This document shows, piece by piece, positions 7,075 to 16,175 of a stretch of 64,000 bases of DNA. The stretch covers positions 110,395 to 174,394 of the forward strand of contig NZ_NFIH01000003.1 of NCBI RefSeq assembly GCF_002161675.1, written 5' to 3'. This DNA comes from Pseudoflavonifractor sp. An44. GTDB lineage: Bacteria; Bacillota; Clostridia; Oscillospirales; Oscillospiraceae. Below the pieces are notes generated by a model. That model made no database searches. It had not been told where the DNA came from and saw nothing but the letters and a program-made list of their open reading frames with translations. The position numbers and the translations under genes are program-made. The first letter of the stretch is position 1, and every line of letters starts with the position of its first letter.

Positions 7075-9210
7075 TTACCACTGGGTCAGCTCCAGATACA
7101 GGTCCTTGTACTGACGGGCGGAATTCTCCCAGGACACGTCCTTGGCCATGTCCCGCTGGACCACCTCGTCCCAGTGATAGCGGTTGGTGAAATAGAGGGT
7201 CTTGGCCCGGTTGATGGCGTCCAGCAGCAGCCCGGCGTCGTAGCGGTCGAAGGTGAAGCCGTTGCCCTCGCCGTTGAAGGTGTTGTAGGGCTCCACGGTG
7301 TCCTTCAAGCCGCCGGTCTCCCGGACGATGGGCAGGGTGCCGTAGTGCATGGCGTTGAGCTGGGTCAGGCCGCAGGGCTCAAAGCGGGAGGGCACCAGCA
7401 GGGCGTCGGCGCCGGCGTAGATGCGGTGGGCCCGGGCCTCGTCGTACTGGATGCAGGCGCAGAAGGTGCCGCGGTGGATGCTCTCATAGTAGCGGAAGGT
7501 GTCCTCGTACTCCCGGTCACCGGTGCCCAGCACCACCACCTGGGTGTTGCCGTCCAGCACCTGGGGAATGATGGAGCTGACCAGGTCCAGACCCTTCTGG
7601 TTGGTCAGGCGGGAGATGAGGCCGATGACGAACTTGCCCTCGTTCTGCTCCAGGCCCAGCTCCTTTTGCAGGGCCAGCTTGTTGGCCATCTTGTGGTCCA
7701 GCACGTTGCCCAGGTCGTAGTGCTCCGCCAGAGCGGGGTCGGTGGCGGGGTTCCACATGTCGTAGTCAATGCCGTTGACGATGCCACGCAGCTTGCCGCT
7801 GTGGTAGCGCAGGTGGCCCTCCAGGTGCTCGCCGTACTCGGCGGTCTGAATCTCCCCGGCATAGGTGCCAGAGACGGTGGTAACCCGGTCGGCGTAGGCG
7901 ATGCCGCCCTTGAGCATGTTGGCGTCCTGATAGCCGTCCTTCAAAGCGCCCATCTGGAACACCTCATTGGGCAGGCCGGACCAATACTTGATGGTGGGGA
8001 TGTTGTAGATGCCCTGGAAGCGCAGGTTGTGAATGGTGAGGATGGACCGGGCGTGGCCCACGGGGGAGTCCTTGAACAGGGTGCGCAGATAGACAGGCAC
8101 CAGACCTGCCTGCCAGTCGTGGCAGTGGACAATGTCGGGAATCCAGTTTAAGTAGTTCAGAGCAGCCAGAGCGGCCTTGCTGAAGAAGCAGTACTTGGGG
8201 ATGTCGTCCACCAGGTTGGTGTAGGGGTTGCCGGTGGAGAAGAACTCCTGGTTGTCGATGAAGTCGTACACCACGCCGTCACAGACATACTCCATAATTC
8301 CCACATAGTAGTTGCGCCCGGTGTTGCCCAGGTCCATGTAGAACGCGCCCCGATACTCCATTTTCTCCTGGAACTTCTGGGGGATGCAGGCGTAGCGGGG
8401 CAAAATCACCCGCACGTCACAGTTGAGCTTCACCAGCTGACGGGGCAGGGCGTACATCACGTCGCCCAGACCGCCAGTCTTGACAAAGGGGTGACATTCC
8501 GAGCCGATGAAGGCAATGCTTCTCCGGGGCAGGTTGGACATCTCATACATAGGTTTGACCTCCTCCACAACAGGTGATACATCTTCTTCCACACTGGGAG
8601 CGGTTTCCTCTTCCACAGGGGCGGGTTCTTCTTCCGCAGGAGCGGCTTCCTCCACCATGGGAGTGGTTTCTTCGACGACGGGAGCGGGCTCTTCCGCCAC
8701 AGGGGCAGCCTCCTCCACGACAGGGGCGGTTTCTTCCACCACGGGAGCAGCCTCTTCCACGACGGGAGCGGGTTCCTCCGCCACAGGGGCGGTCTCTTCG
8801 ACCACGGGAGCGACTTCCTCCACGACAGGGGCGGTCTCTTCCACCACGGGAGTGGCCTCTTCCACCACAGGGGCGGTCTCTTCCACCACGGGAGTGGCTT
8901 CCTCCACCACGGGGGTGGCTTCCTCCACCACGGGAGTGGGCTCCTCAGCGACAGGAGCGGGCTTCTTGGCGGCAGAGGCGGGCTTCTTCCGGGCGGTGGT
9001 GGTCTTGCGGGTGCTGGTTCGGGTCTTGGGTGCGGCAGGTGCGGCGGGCTTGGCAGCGGTGGGAGTTTCCACCACTGCGGGCTCCGTGGGCTGCACGGCG
9101 GTCACAGGCTCTGCCACCGGGGCAACGGTACGGGCCGGGGTGGGGGCTTTCTTGACCACTTTCTTGGCCGTGGTTTTCTTTTTGGAGGAACGTGCCTTCT
9201 TGTGTACCAT
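7075..9210 (-). CDS. glgA: Glycogen synthase with long basic and repeat N-terminal extension
   Basis: Extends alpha-1,4-glucan chains from ADP-glucose. The catalytic GT5 part, about residues 224-711, is a full normal GlgA: the KTGGLGDV substrate loop lies near its start, and the C-terminal half has PSRFEPCGLTQLNAMHYG with the family glutamate. In front are about 223 extra residues: a lysine/arginine/alanine-rich stretch (residues 1-85, with KKARSSKKK and TRKTTTARKK) and 19 heptads of the type PVVEEAT/PVVEETA (about residues 86-220). The start at 9210 has AAAGGAAG upstream. No other glg genes are adjacent. Enzyme identity is secure; the role of the extension is unknown. Confidence 0.9.
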   Translation of the reverse strand: MVHKKARSSKKKTTAKKVVKKAPTPARTVAPVAEPVTAVQPTEPAVVETPTAAKPAAPAAPKTRTSTRKTTTARKKPASAAKKPAPVAEEPTPVVEEATPVVEEATPVVEETAPVVEEATPVVEETAPVVEEVAPVVEETAPVAEEPAPVVEEAAPVVEETAPVVEEAAPVAEEPAPVVEETTPMVEEAAPAEEEPAPVEEETAPSVEEDVSPVVEEVKPMYEMSNLPRRSIAFIGSECHPFVKTGGLGDVMYALPRQLVKLNCDVRVILPRYACIPQKFQEKMEYRGAFYMDLGNTGRNYYVGIMEYVCDGVVYDFIDNQEFFSTGNPYTNLVDDIPKYCFFSKAALAALNYLNWIPDIVHCHDWQAGLVPVYLRTLFKDSPVGHARSILTIHNLRFQGIYNIPTIKYWSGLPNEVFQMGALKDGYQDANMLKGGIAYADRVTTVSGTYAGEIQTAEYGEHLEGHLRYHSGKLRGIVNGIDYDMWNPATDPALAEHYDLGNVLDHKMANKLALQKELGLEQNEGKFVIGLISRLTNQKGLDLVSSIIPQVLDGNTQVVVLGTGDREYEDTFRYYESIHRGTFCACIQYDEARAHRIYAGADALLVPSRFEPCGLTQLNAMHYGTLPIVRETGGLKDTVEPYNTFNGEGNGFTFDRYDAGLLLDAINRAKTLYFTNRYHWDEVVQRDMAKDVSWENSARQYKDLYLELTQW
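8551..8955 (-). repeat. 21-bp tandem repeats coding PVVEE heptads in glgA
   Basis: Roughly 19 degenerate 21-bp units encode seven-residue blocks of the type P-V-V-E-E-A/T-T/A. Third codon positions vary between units, so the array is old, but unit-number change by slippage or recombination would keep the frame. Confidence 0.85.
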
Positions 9211-9269
9211 TATGGATCTTCCTTTCCTGTATGTATCGCCACGCATGGGGGGCGGAAATGGTGGATTGC

Positions 9270-10793
9270 TCACACCTGTAAGTGTTCCGGGGGCCGATAT
9301 TGGAGGGCCTCCGCCAGGTGGTGGGGCTGGATGTGCTGGGACTGGTCCAGGTCTGCCACGGTGCGGGCCACCCGGAGGATGCGGTCATAGCTGCGGGCGG
9401 TGAGGCCCAGCTTTTCATAGGCGCTTTGAATCATGGCCTGGCAGGCGTCGTCCAGCTGGCAGTACGCTTTGAGCTCCTGGGGCCCCATATGGGCGTTGCA
9501 GGTGGGGCCGTGGGGGCCGAAGCGGGCGTGCTGGATGGCGCGGGCGGCGTTGACCCGGGCCCGAATGTCCGCCGAGGACTCGGCGGGGGTGGACTGTCCC
9601 GCCAGCTCGTGGTATTCCAGGGCGGGCACGTCCACACAGATATCAATGCGGTCCAGCATGGGACCGGAGATGCGGCTTTGGTAGCGCCGAACCGCCTGCT
9701 CGGAGCAGGTACACCGCCCCGAGGGGTGGCCGTACCAGCCGCACTTGCAGGGATTCATGGCACACACCAGCATAAATCGGCTGGGGTAGGTCACCGTCCC
9801 GGACACCCGGGTGATCTGGGTGCTCCCGTCCTCCAGGGGCTGGCGCAGCACCTCCAGCACGTCGGAGTGAAACTCGGGCAGCTCGTCTAAGAACAGCACC
9901 CCGTTGTGGGCCAGGGAGATCTCCCCGGGGCGCAGGGTGGTGCCTCCGCCTGCCATGCCGGCGGCTGAGATGGTGTGGTGGGGGGCACGGAAGGGGCGGC
10001 GGAGCACCATGGGGTGCTCCCGGCTGGTCAGGCCCACCACGGAGTAGATCTCCGTACAGGCCAAGGCCTCCTCCCGGGTCAGATCGGGGAGAATGGAGGG
10101 CAGGCGCTTGGCCATCATGGACTTGCCCGCCCCGGGGCTGCCCGTCATTAAAATATGGTGTCCGCCGGCGGCGGCCACTTCCAGGGCCCGCTTGGCGCCC
10201 TCCTGGCCCTTCACGTCGGCAAAGTCCGGCCCGGTGGGCACCGCCTCCGGCGGGGTCCAGGGGGGCGTGGGGGAGAGGGGGGCCTCTCCGGTGAGGTGGG
10301 CGCACAGCTGCGCCACCGTCTCCACCCCGTAGACCTCCAACCCCTGGGCCAGGGAGGCCTCGGGGGCGTTGTCGGCGGGGACAAACAACTGGCGGACCCC
10401 GCAGCGCACCGCTGCCAGGGCCATGGGAAGGATTCCAGACACCGGGCGCAGCGCCCCGGACAGGGACAGCTCCCCCAAAAAGGCGGCGTCGGCGTACCCC
10501 TTCATGGACAGCTGGCCGCTGGCGGAGAGGATGCCCAGCAAAATGGGCAGATCGTACACCGTGCCCACCTTTTTCCGGTCGGCAGGGGCCAGGTTGATGG
10601 TAATGCGGGAGACGGGGAAGTCAAAGCCACTGGAGCGAATGGCCGAGCGCACCCGTTCCCGGGACTCCTTCACGGCGGCATCGGGCAAACCCACCACATC
10701 AAAGGCGGGCAATCCCCCGGAAAGGGCACATTCTGCCGTGACCGGATATCCATGGATGCCATTGAGGCCCAGGGAGAGCAGATTGCACACCAT
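9270..10793 (-). CDS. comM: YifB/ComM-family Mg-chelatase-like AAA ATPase
   Basis: In naturally competent bacteria ComM is a hexameric branch-migration helicase that extends recombination of incoming DNA. The 507-residue product has the N-terminal ChlI/Lon-like domain (LNGIHGYPVTAECALSGGLP), Walker A GSPGAGKS, the Walker B-like VLFLDELPEF, and the cysteine-bearing segment MNPCKCGWYGHPSGRCTC near residue 360. The ATG at 10793 follows GAGGAG; an open frame runs 26 codons further upstream without support. A good promoter sits at 10843-10871. glgA follows 60 bases downstream on the same strand and may be co-transcribed. Confidence 0.92.
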   Translation of the reverse strand: MVCNLLSLGLNGIHGYPVTAECALSGGLPAFDVVGLPDAAVKESRERVRSAIRSSGFDFPVSRITINLAPADRKKVGTVYDLPILLGILSASGQLSMKGYADAAFLGELSLSGALRPVSGILPMALAAVRCGVRQLFVPADNAPEASLAQGLEVYGVETVAQLCAHLTGEAPLSPTPPWTPPEAVPTGPDFADVKGQEGAKRALEVAAAGGHHILMTGSPGAGKSMMAKRLPSILPDLTREEALACTEIYSVVGLTSREHPMVLRRPFRAPHHTISAAGMAGGGTTLRPGEISLAHNGVLFLDELPEFHSDVLEVLRQPLEDGSTQITRVSGTVTYPSRFMLVCAMNPCKCGWYGHPSGRCTCSEQAVRRYQSRISGPMLDRIDICVDVPALEYHELAGQSTPAESSADIRARVNAARAIQHARFGPHGPTCNAHMGPQELKAYCQLDDACQAMIQSAYEKLGLTARSYDRILRVARTVADLDQSQHIQPHHLAEALQYRPPEHLQV

Positions 10794-11217
10794 GGGGTCC
10801 CACTCCTCTCGAGAAAAAAGTAACCGAAATCCTTTGATACCTATCATACCACGGGGGGTTGTTGAACGCAAGGAAACTTGTTGGCATCAGGCAAATTTAG
10901 GAAAAGTTCTCCATCCGGTCCGAAACGTGAACTTTGGGCGAGACGGCCGGTCACGGCGCTTGTGGGGTTGGAGAATTTGGTCATTTCATAGTTGTACGGT
11001 ATGACCACCCAAGGTTGGGTAAGTTTGGCGGCTGCGTGGGCTCCAAGCACACCCTATGTCCGTGAGAGGGCGACAGAGCATTTGATAAAAAAGTAACAAA
11101 AAATCTTGTTTTATGGGATAGTGCCGGGGTTTGTCCGGTGCAAGGTATCTGATTTGAAACGGAAGGGGAGAGGGCGGATGGTGTGTGAGAATTTACAAGA
11201 AAAAATGGAATTATTCA
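10794..11217. other. Divergent intergenic region between comM and nifJ
   Basis: About 500 bases separate the two divergent genes. Each side has a clear promoter (10843-10871 and 11218-11246). Nothing else recognisable was found between them; the stretch at 11085-11115 is AT-rich, and no conserved RNA or open frame with a ribosome site is visible. Confidence 0.6.
10843..10871 (-). promoter_or_regulatory. Promoter of comM
   Basis: On the reverse strand TTGCGT, a 17-base spacer and TATGAT match the vegetative consensus and point at comM, 50 bases away. Confidence 0.65.
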
Positions 11218-11246
11218 TTGAATTTATAGGAGAAATGTGGTAGACT
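11218..11246 (+). promoter_or_regulatory. Promoter of nifJ
   Basis: TTGAAT, an exact 17-base spacer and TAGACT lie about 65 bases before the pyruvate:ferredoxin oxidoreductase start in an AT-rich stretch. Confidence 0.6.
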
Positions 11247-11310
11247 GAGGTGTATTCGGAATTTGGATGTCTCAGCGCTCTTTGCTGAGAAGCAAAAGGA
11301 GGAAACGAAA

Positions 11311-14300
11311 ATGGCACGTAAGTTCAAAACTATGGACGGCAACACCGCTGCCGCTCACGTGTCCTACGCATTCACAGAGGTTGCGGGTATTTACCCCATC
11401 ACTCCGTCCAGCCCCATGGCTGACAATGTGGATCAGTGGGCCGCTGCTGGCCGGAAGAATATCTTCGGCCAGACCGTGAAGGTTGTGGAGATGCAGTCCG
11501 AGGCCGGCGCTGCCGGTACCGTCCACGGCTCTCTGGCCGCTGGCGCCCTGACCACCACCTACACCGCGTCTCAGGGTCTGCTGCTGATGATCCCCAACAT
11601 GTACAAGATTGCCGGTGAGCTGCTGCCCACCGTGTTCCATGTCTCCGCCCGTACTGTGGCCAGCCATGCTCTGAACATCTTTGGTGATCACTCCGACGTT
11701 ATGGCCTGCCGTCAGACCGGCTTTGCCATGCTGTGTGAGTCCAACCCCCAGGAGGTTATGGACCTGGCTGCTGTGGCTCACCTGGCCACCCTGAAGAGCC
11801 GCGTCCCCTTCATCAACTTCTTCGATGGCTTCCGTACCTCTCACGAGATCCAGAAGGTCGCCGTTTGGGACTACGAGGATCTGGCCGAGATGTGCGACAT
11901 GGACGCTGTGGCCGCGTTCCGCGCCCGCGCTCTCAACCCCGATCACCCCGTGATGCGCGGTTCTCACGAGAACGGCGACATCTTCTTCCAGCACCGTGAG
12001 GCCTCCAACCCCTACTACGATGCCGTTCCCGAGATCGTGGAGGAGTACATGGGCAAGGTCAACGAGAAGCTGGGCACCAACTACCAGCTGTTCAACTACT
12101 ACGGCGCTGCCGACGCTGACCGCGTCATCATCGCCATGGGCTCCATCTGCGACGTGGCCGAGGAAGTCATCGACTACCTCAACGCTCACGGCGAGAAGGT
12201 GGGTCTGGTGAAGGTCCGTCTGTATCGTCCTTTCCGTGCCGACAAGCTGCTGGCTGCCATCCCCGCCACCTGCAAGCAGATCGCTGTGCTGGACCGCACC
12301 AAGGAGCCCGGCGCTCAGGGCGAGCCTCTGTACCTGGACGTTGTCACCGCTCTGGCCAACGCTGGCCGCAACGACATCCGTGTCATCGGTGGCCGTTATG
12401 GTCTGGGCTCCAAGGACACTCCCCCCGCCAGCGTGTTCGCTGTGTATGAGGAGATGACCAAGGCTGATGCCAAGCGTCTGTTCACTCTGGGCATCAAGGA
12501 CGACGTGACCCACCTGTCCCTGGAGGAGAAGCCCTCTCCCAACACTGCTGCCGAGGGCACCATCGAGTGCAAGTTCTGGGGTCTGGGCGGCGACGGTACC
12601 GTGGGCGCCAACAAGAACTCCATCAAGATCATCGGCGACCACACCGACAAGAACGTGCAGGCTTACTTCCAGTACGACTCCAAGAAGACTGGCGGCGTGA
12701 CCATTTCCCACCTGCGCTTCGGCGACAAGGCCATCCGCAGCCCCTACTACATCAACAAGGCTGACTTCGTGGCCTGCCACGTGCCCAGCTACATCACCAA
12801 GGGCTTCCCCATCGTCCGTGACGTGAAGCCCGGCGGCGTGTTCCTGGTCAACTGCCAGTGGAACTTCGACGAGCTCAACCACCACCTGGATGCTGCTTCC
12901 AAGCGCTACATCGCTCAGAACAACATCCAGCTGTACATGATCAACGCCATCGACCTGGCCATCGAGATCGGTATGGGCAAGCGCACCAACACCATTCTCC
13001 AGTCCGCCTTCTTCGCTCTGGCCAACGTCATGCCCCAGGAGGACGGCATCCGCTACATGAAGGAAGCTGCCACCAAGTCCTACCTGAAGAAGGGCCAGGA
13101 CGTGGTTGACATGAACCACAAGGCCATCGACCTGGGCGCCACCGCCTTCGTCAAGGTGGACGTGCCCGCCGACTGGGCTACCGCTGAGGATGCTCCCGCT
13201 GCCCACAACTACGAGGGCAAGGCTGAGCTGGTGGCTCAGGTGGAGAACATCATGGAGCCCGTCAACAAGATGGACGGCGACTCCCTGCCCGTCTCCAAGT
13301 TTGTCGACTGCGTGGACGGCACCTTCCAGCAGGGCGCTTCCGCTTACGAGAAGCGCGGCGTGGCCGTCACCGTGCCCGCCTGGAACGAGAGCACCTGTGT
13401 CCAGTGTAACCAGTGCTCCTACGTCTGCCCCCACGCCACCATCCGTCCCTTCGCTCTGACCGAGGAAGAGGCTGCTGCCGCTCCCGCCGGTTCCCAGATC
13501 GTGGACATCAAGGCTGGCGCTGGCAAGGGCAAGTATAAGTACTCCCTGGCCGTGTCCGCTCTGGATTGTATGGGCTGCGCCGTGTGCGTGGGCGTGTGTC
13601 CCACCAAGAGCCTGACCATGGTGCCCATGGAGCAGATGCTGTCCAAGCAGCCTGCCTTCGACTACATGGTCGCCAAGGTTGCCCCCAAGAAGGACATGGA
13701 GTCCGTGGCCAACGTCAAGGACAGCCAGTTCAAGCAGCCCCTGCTGGAGTTCTCTGGCTCCTGCGCCGGCTGTGCCGAGACCTCCTATGCCCGTCTGGTC
13801 ACCCAGGTCTGCGGCGATCGTATGTATGTCTCCAACGCCACCGGTTGTTCCTCCATCTGGGGCGGCCCCGCTGCTACCTCTCCCTACTGCACCAACGCCG
13901 AGGGCAAGGGTCCCGCTTGGGCCAACTCCCTGTTCGAGGACAACGCCGAGCACGGCCTGGGTATGCTGGTTGGTGTCAAGCAGCGTCGTGAGAAGCTGGT
14001 TGAGGTCGTCACCGGTCTGACCACCGCCGACTGCGCCAGCGACGAGCTGAAGGCTGCCGCCGCTGAGTGGCTGGCCAAGCGCGACGAGGGCGAGGGTTCC
14101 AAGGAGCCTTCCGCCAAGCTGCTGGAGCTGGCTAAGACCTGCGACTGCGACGCTTGCCGTCAGGTCGTGGAGATGTCCGATCTGCTGGTGAAGAAGTCCG
14201 TGTGGATCTTCGGCGGCGACGGCTGGGCTTACGACATCGGTTACGGCGGTCTGGACCACGTCCTGGCTTCCGGCGAGGATGTCAACGTCTTCGTCTTCGA

Positions 14301-14850
14301 CACCGAGGTGTACTCCAACACCGGCGGACAGGCTTCCAAGTCCACCAACATCGGCCAGGTGGCTCAGTTCGCCGCTGCCGGTAAGACCGTGGGCAAGAAG
14401 AGCCTGTCTGAGATCGCCATGCAGTACGGCTACGTCTACGTGGCTCAGGTTGCCATGGGTGCCAACCCCAACCAGACCCTGGCTGCCATCCGTGAGGCTG
14501 AGGCCTATCATGGTCCCTCCCTCATCATCGGCTACGCTCCCTGCGAGATGCACTCCATCAAGGGCGGCATGACCAACTGCCAGACCGAGATGAAGCGCGC
14601 TGTGGAGTGCGGCTACTGGAACCTGTTCCGCTACAATCCCACTCTGAAGGAGCAGGGCAAGAACCCCTTCACTCTGGATTCCAAGGCCCCCGCTGGCGGC
14701 TATCAGGAGTTCCTGATGAACGAGGCTCGCTACTCCTCCCTCACCCGCTCCTTCCCCGAGCGCGCCAAGGATCTGTTCGAGAAGAACGAGAAGGCCGCTA
14801 TGGAGCGCTGGGAGCACCTGCAGAAGCTCATCGAGCTGTACGCTCAGTAA
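11311..14850 (+). CDS. nifJ: Pyruvate:ferredoxin (flavodoxin) oxidoreductase
   Basis: Oxidative decarboxylation of pyruvate to acetyl-CoA with reduction of ferredoxin, a central step of clostridial fermentation. The 1179-residue single chain has the full domain order: pyruvate-binding alpha domain (YPITPSSPMAD near residue 28), gamma domain (WGLGGDGTVGANKNSIKII), two 4Fe-4S sites (CVQCNQCSYVCPH and CMGCAVCVGVCPTKS), and a C-terminal thiamine diphosphate domain with the cysteines of a third cluster (SGSCAGCAETSYARL; GGDGWAYDIGYGGLDHV). The start at 11311 follows AAAGGAGG; the frame extends 16 codons upstream. Very strong codon bias, a good promoter and a strong terminator indicate a highly expressed single-gene unit. 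Confidence 0.96.
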   Translation: MARKFKTMDGNTAAAHVSYAFTEVAGIYPITPSSPMADNVDQWAAAGRKNIFGQTVKVVEMQSEAGAAGTVHGSLAAGALTTTYTASQGLLLMIPNMYKIAGELLPTVFHVSARTVASHALNIFGDHSDVMACRQTGFAMLCESNPQEVMDLAAVAHLATLKSRVPFINFFDGFRTSHEIQKVAVWDYEDLAEMCDMDAVAAFRARALNPDHPVMRGSHENGDIFFQHREASNPYYDAVPEIVEEYMGKVNEKLGTNYQLFNYYGAADADRVIIAMGSICDVAEEVIDYLNAHGEKVGLVKVRLYRPFRADKLLAAIPATCKQIAVLDRTKEPGAQGEPLYLDVVTALANAGRNDIRVIGGRYGLGSKDTPPASVFAVYEEMTKADAKRLFTLGIKDDVTHLSLEEKPSPNTAAEGTIECKFWGLGGDGTVGANKNSIKIIGDHTDKNVQAYFQYDSKKTGGVTISHLRFGDKAIRSPYYINKADFVACHVPSYITKGFPIVRDVKPGGVFLVNCQWNFDELNHHLDAASKRYIAQNNIQLYMINAIDLAIEIGMGKRTNTILQSAFFALANVMPQEDGIRYMKEAATKSYLKKGQDVVDMNHKAIDLGATAFVKVDVPADWATAEDAPAAHNYEGKAELVAQVENIMEPVNKMDGDSLPVSKFVDCVDGTFQQGASAYEKRGVAVTVPAWNESTCVQCNQCSYVCPHATIRPFALTEEEAAAAPAGSQIVDIKAGAGKGKYKYSLAVSALDCMGCAVCVGVCPTKSLTMVPMEQMLSKQPAFDYMVAKVAPKKDMESVANVKDSQFKQPLLEFSGSCAGCAETSYARLVTQVCGDRMYVSNATGCSSIWGGPAATSPYCTNAEGKGPAWANSLFEDNAEHGLGMLVGVKQRREKLVEVVTGLTTADCASDELKAAAAEWLAKRDEGEGSKEPSAKLLELAKTCDCDACRQVVEMSDLLVKKSVWIFGGDGWAYDIGYGGLDHVLASGEDVNVFVFDTEVYSNTGGQASKSTNIGQVAQFAAAGKTVGKKSLSEIAMQYGYVYVAQVAMGANPNQTLAAIREAEAYHGPSLIIGYAPCEMHSIKGGMTNCQTEMKRAVECGYWNLFRYNPTLKEQGKNPFTLDSKAPAGGYQEFLMNEARYSSLTRSFPERAKDLFEKNEKAAMERWEHLQKLIELYAQ

Positions 14851-14867
14851 GTTTCTCCCAAGCATTC

Positions 14868-14902
14868 AAAAGGACGCAGCCACCGGCTGCGTCCTTTTTT
14901 AT
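14868..14902 (+). terminator. Intrinsic terminator after nifJ
   Basis: AAAAGGACGCAGCC pairs with GGCTGCGTCCTTTT and runs into further T residues. Confidence 0.88.
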
Positions 14903-14948
14903 ACCAAACCATTCGACGTAATTCGACGCATAGCGGGGTGGCATAGAG

Positions 14949-15599
14949 ATGAATCTGGTGAAGCTGGTGTTGGATTTGATCTATCCGCCCCGCTGTCCCT
15001 TCTGTGGCCGTGTGCTGGAGGTGTGGGAGGAGGAAGGGCTGTGCCACCAGTGCCAAAAGACCCTTCCCTGGCAGCTGGAGGTCGGGAAACAGGTGGACTT
15101 CTGTGCCCGGTGCTTTTCCCCGCTGTGGTATCGGGGGAGTGTGCGCCGGGGAATGGAGCAGTTTAAGTTCCGGGGCGGGCAAATCCACGCCCGGCTGTTT
15201 GGCACCCTCATGGCCCAGTGCCTCCACGACCAGTGGGGTGAGGCGGTGGACTGTATCACCTGGGTGCCTGCGACCCGTCGGCGTCGGGGAGAACGGGGCT
15301 TTGACCAGTGTGAGCTGCTGGCCCGGGAGGTGGGGAATAACCTGGGCGTGGAAGTGGTGTCCGCCTTGGAGAAGGTGCGGGATACCAAGCAGCAGGCCCG
15401 CATTACCTCCTCATCCGCCCGACAGGCCAACGTGACGGGAGCTTACGCGGCGCGGGAGGGAATCGACCTCACGGGGAAACAGGTGGTCCTGGTGGACGAC
15501 GTGGTCACCAGCGGGGCCACTATGGCCGAGTGCGCCGCCTGCCTGCGCATCGCCGGGGCGGAGAAGGTCATCGGGCTGACGGTGGCAAGGGCAAAATAA
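14949..15599 (+). CDS. comF: ComF-family phosphoribosyltransferase
   Basis: Family linked to DNA uptake and recombination, possibly joining ssDNA import to helicase loading. The 216-residue product begins with a zinc ribbon (CPFC ... CHQC, and CARC) in the first 60 residues, followed by a type I PRTase fold ending in the PRPP motif VVLVDDVVTSGATM at about residues 178-191. RERGFDQ-like GERGFDQCELLA is also typical. The start has GGGGTGG upstream, a modest ribosome site. Together with comM it suggests retained competence-type functions, though neither proves natural transformation. A repeat unit follows directly after the stop. Confidence 0.9.
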   Translation: MNLVKLVLDLIYPPRCPFCGRVLEVWEEEGLCHQCQKTLPWQLEVGKQVDFCARCFSPLWYRGSVRRGMEQFKFRGGQIHARLFGTLMAQCLHDQWGEAVDCITWVPATRRRRGERGFDQCELLAREVGNNLGVEVVSALEKVRDTKQQARITSSSARQANVTGAYAAREGIDLTGKQVVLVDDVVTSGATMAECAACLRIAGAEKVIGLTVARAK

Positions 15600-15600
15600 T

Positions 15601-15745
15601 GAATAATGATGAATGAATAACGAATAATGCAGGCCCTGAACATTGTGCATTTCTTGGGGGGTGGCGTAGGGGAGGGGCTTGCCCCTCCCGAATTTCTTGG
15701 GGAAATGCCAGGGGGCTGGCGGGCCGGGCAAGCCCGGCCCCTACC
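15601..15745 (+). repeat. REP-like intergenic repeat B, copy 1
   Basis: A 145-bp unit that recurs at 62840-62990 and partly at 55607-55702. It starts with an AT-rich GAATAATGATGAATGAATAA stretch right after the comF stop, then AATGCAGGCCCTGAACATTG, then two strong palindromes, GGAGGGGCTTGCCCCTCC and GGGCCGGGCAAGCCCGGCCC. The copies after comF and after the histidine kinase gene both begin next to the stop codon. Confidence 0.8.
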
Positions 15746-16175
15746 CACGCATAGCGGCGGGACTGGCTGCCAGACAAAAAATACTGTACTTTGACGGTGA
15801 TCTGTGATATACTTGCTTGAACAAGCTCCTCCCCATCGAGGGAGTTGAGCGGTTTTGATACGGCGTAAAGCGTGGCTCGTGGGCGCGCTTCGGATAGAGA
15901 CAACCACACAGCGGTGCATAGCGCAGGGTGAGGCGGCCGCCCCCTCATCTGTCTGGCGAAACAGGGCCAGAGAGATGGGGTGGACGACGGCGCTTTTCTC
16001 CTGCGCCCAAAAGGGGGACAATTTGCCCTTTTGGCGGTAACACAGCGTGCATTCCGGGCACACTCATCTCAAGGGGAGGTGGGCGGTCCGGACCCCCAGG
16101 GGGGAGTGTGCCCACAGGCCCATAAATACGCATGCAACAAGATAAATATAGGTTATTACTGGTAAAGGAGTATTT
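15746..16175. other. Leader region of the RNase J gene with a long hairpin
   Basis: Past repeat B the gap holds no credible gene. Its clearest structure is a 10-bp stem, GGGCACACTC (16056-16065) with GAGTGTGCCC (16104-16113), enclosing a 38-base loop that is itself G/C-rich with AGGGGAGGTGGG and CCCCCAGGGGGG blocks. It lies 62 bases before the RNase J start and would be in the mRNA leader. No vegetative promoter could be placed with confidence. Confidence 0.5.

Noticed and set aside
8551..8955. Tandem 21-bp repeats as a CRISPR array
   Set aside because: The units are contiguous with no spacers and encode regular heptads in frame within glgA.
11272..14865. Very long open frame (about 1200 codons) on the reverse strand of nifJ
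   Set aside because: It mirrors the strongly biased nifJ codons (few reverse stops arise), has a His/Gly/Val/Leu-rich composition typical of GC shadows and no ribosome site.
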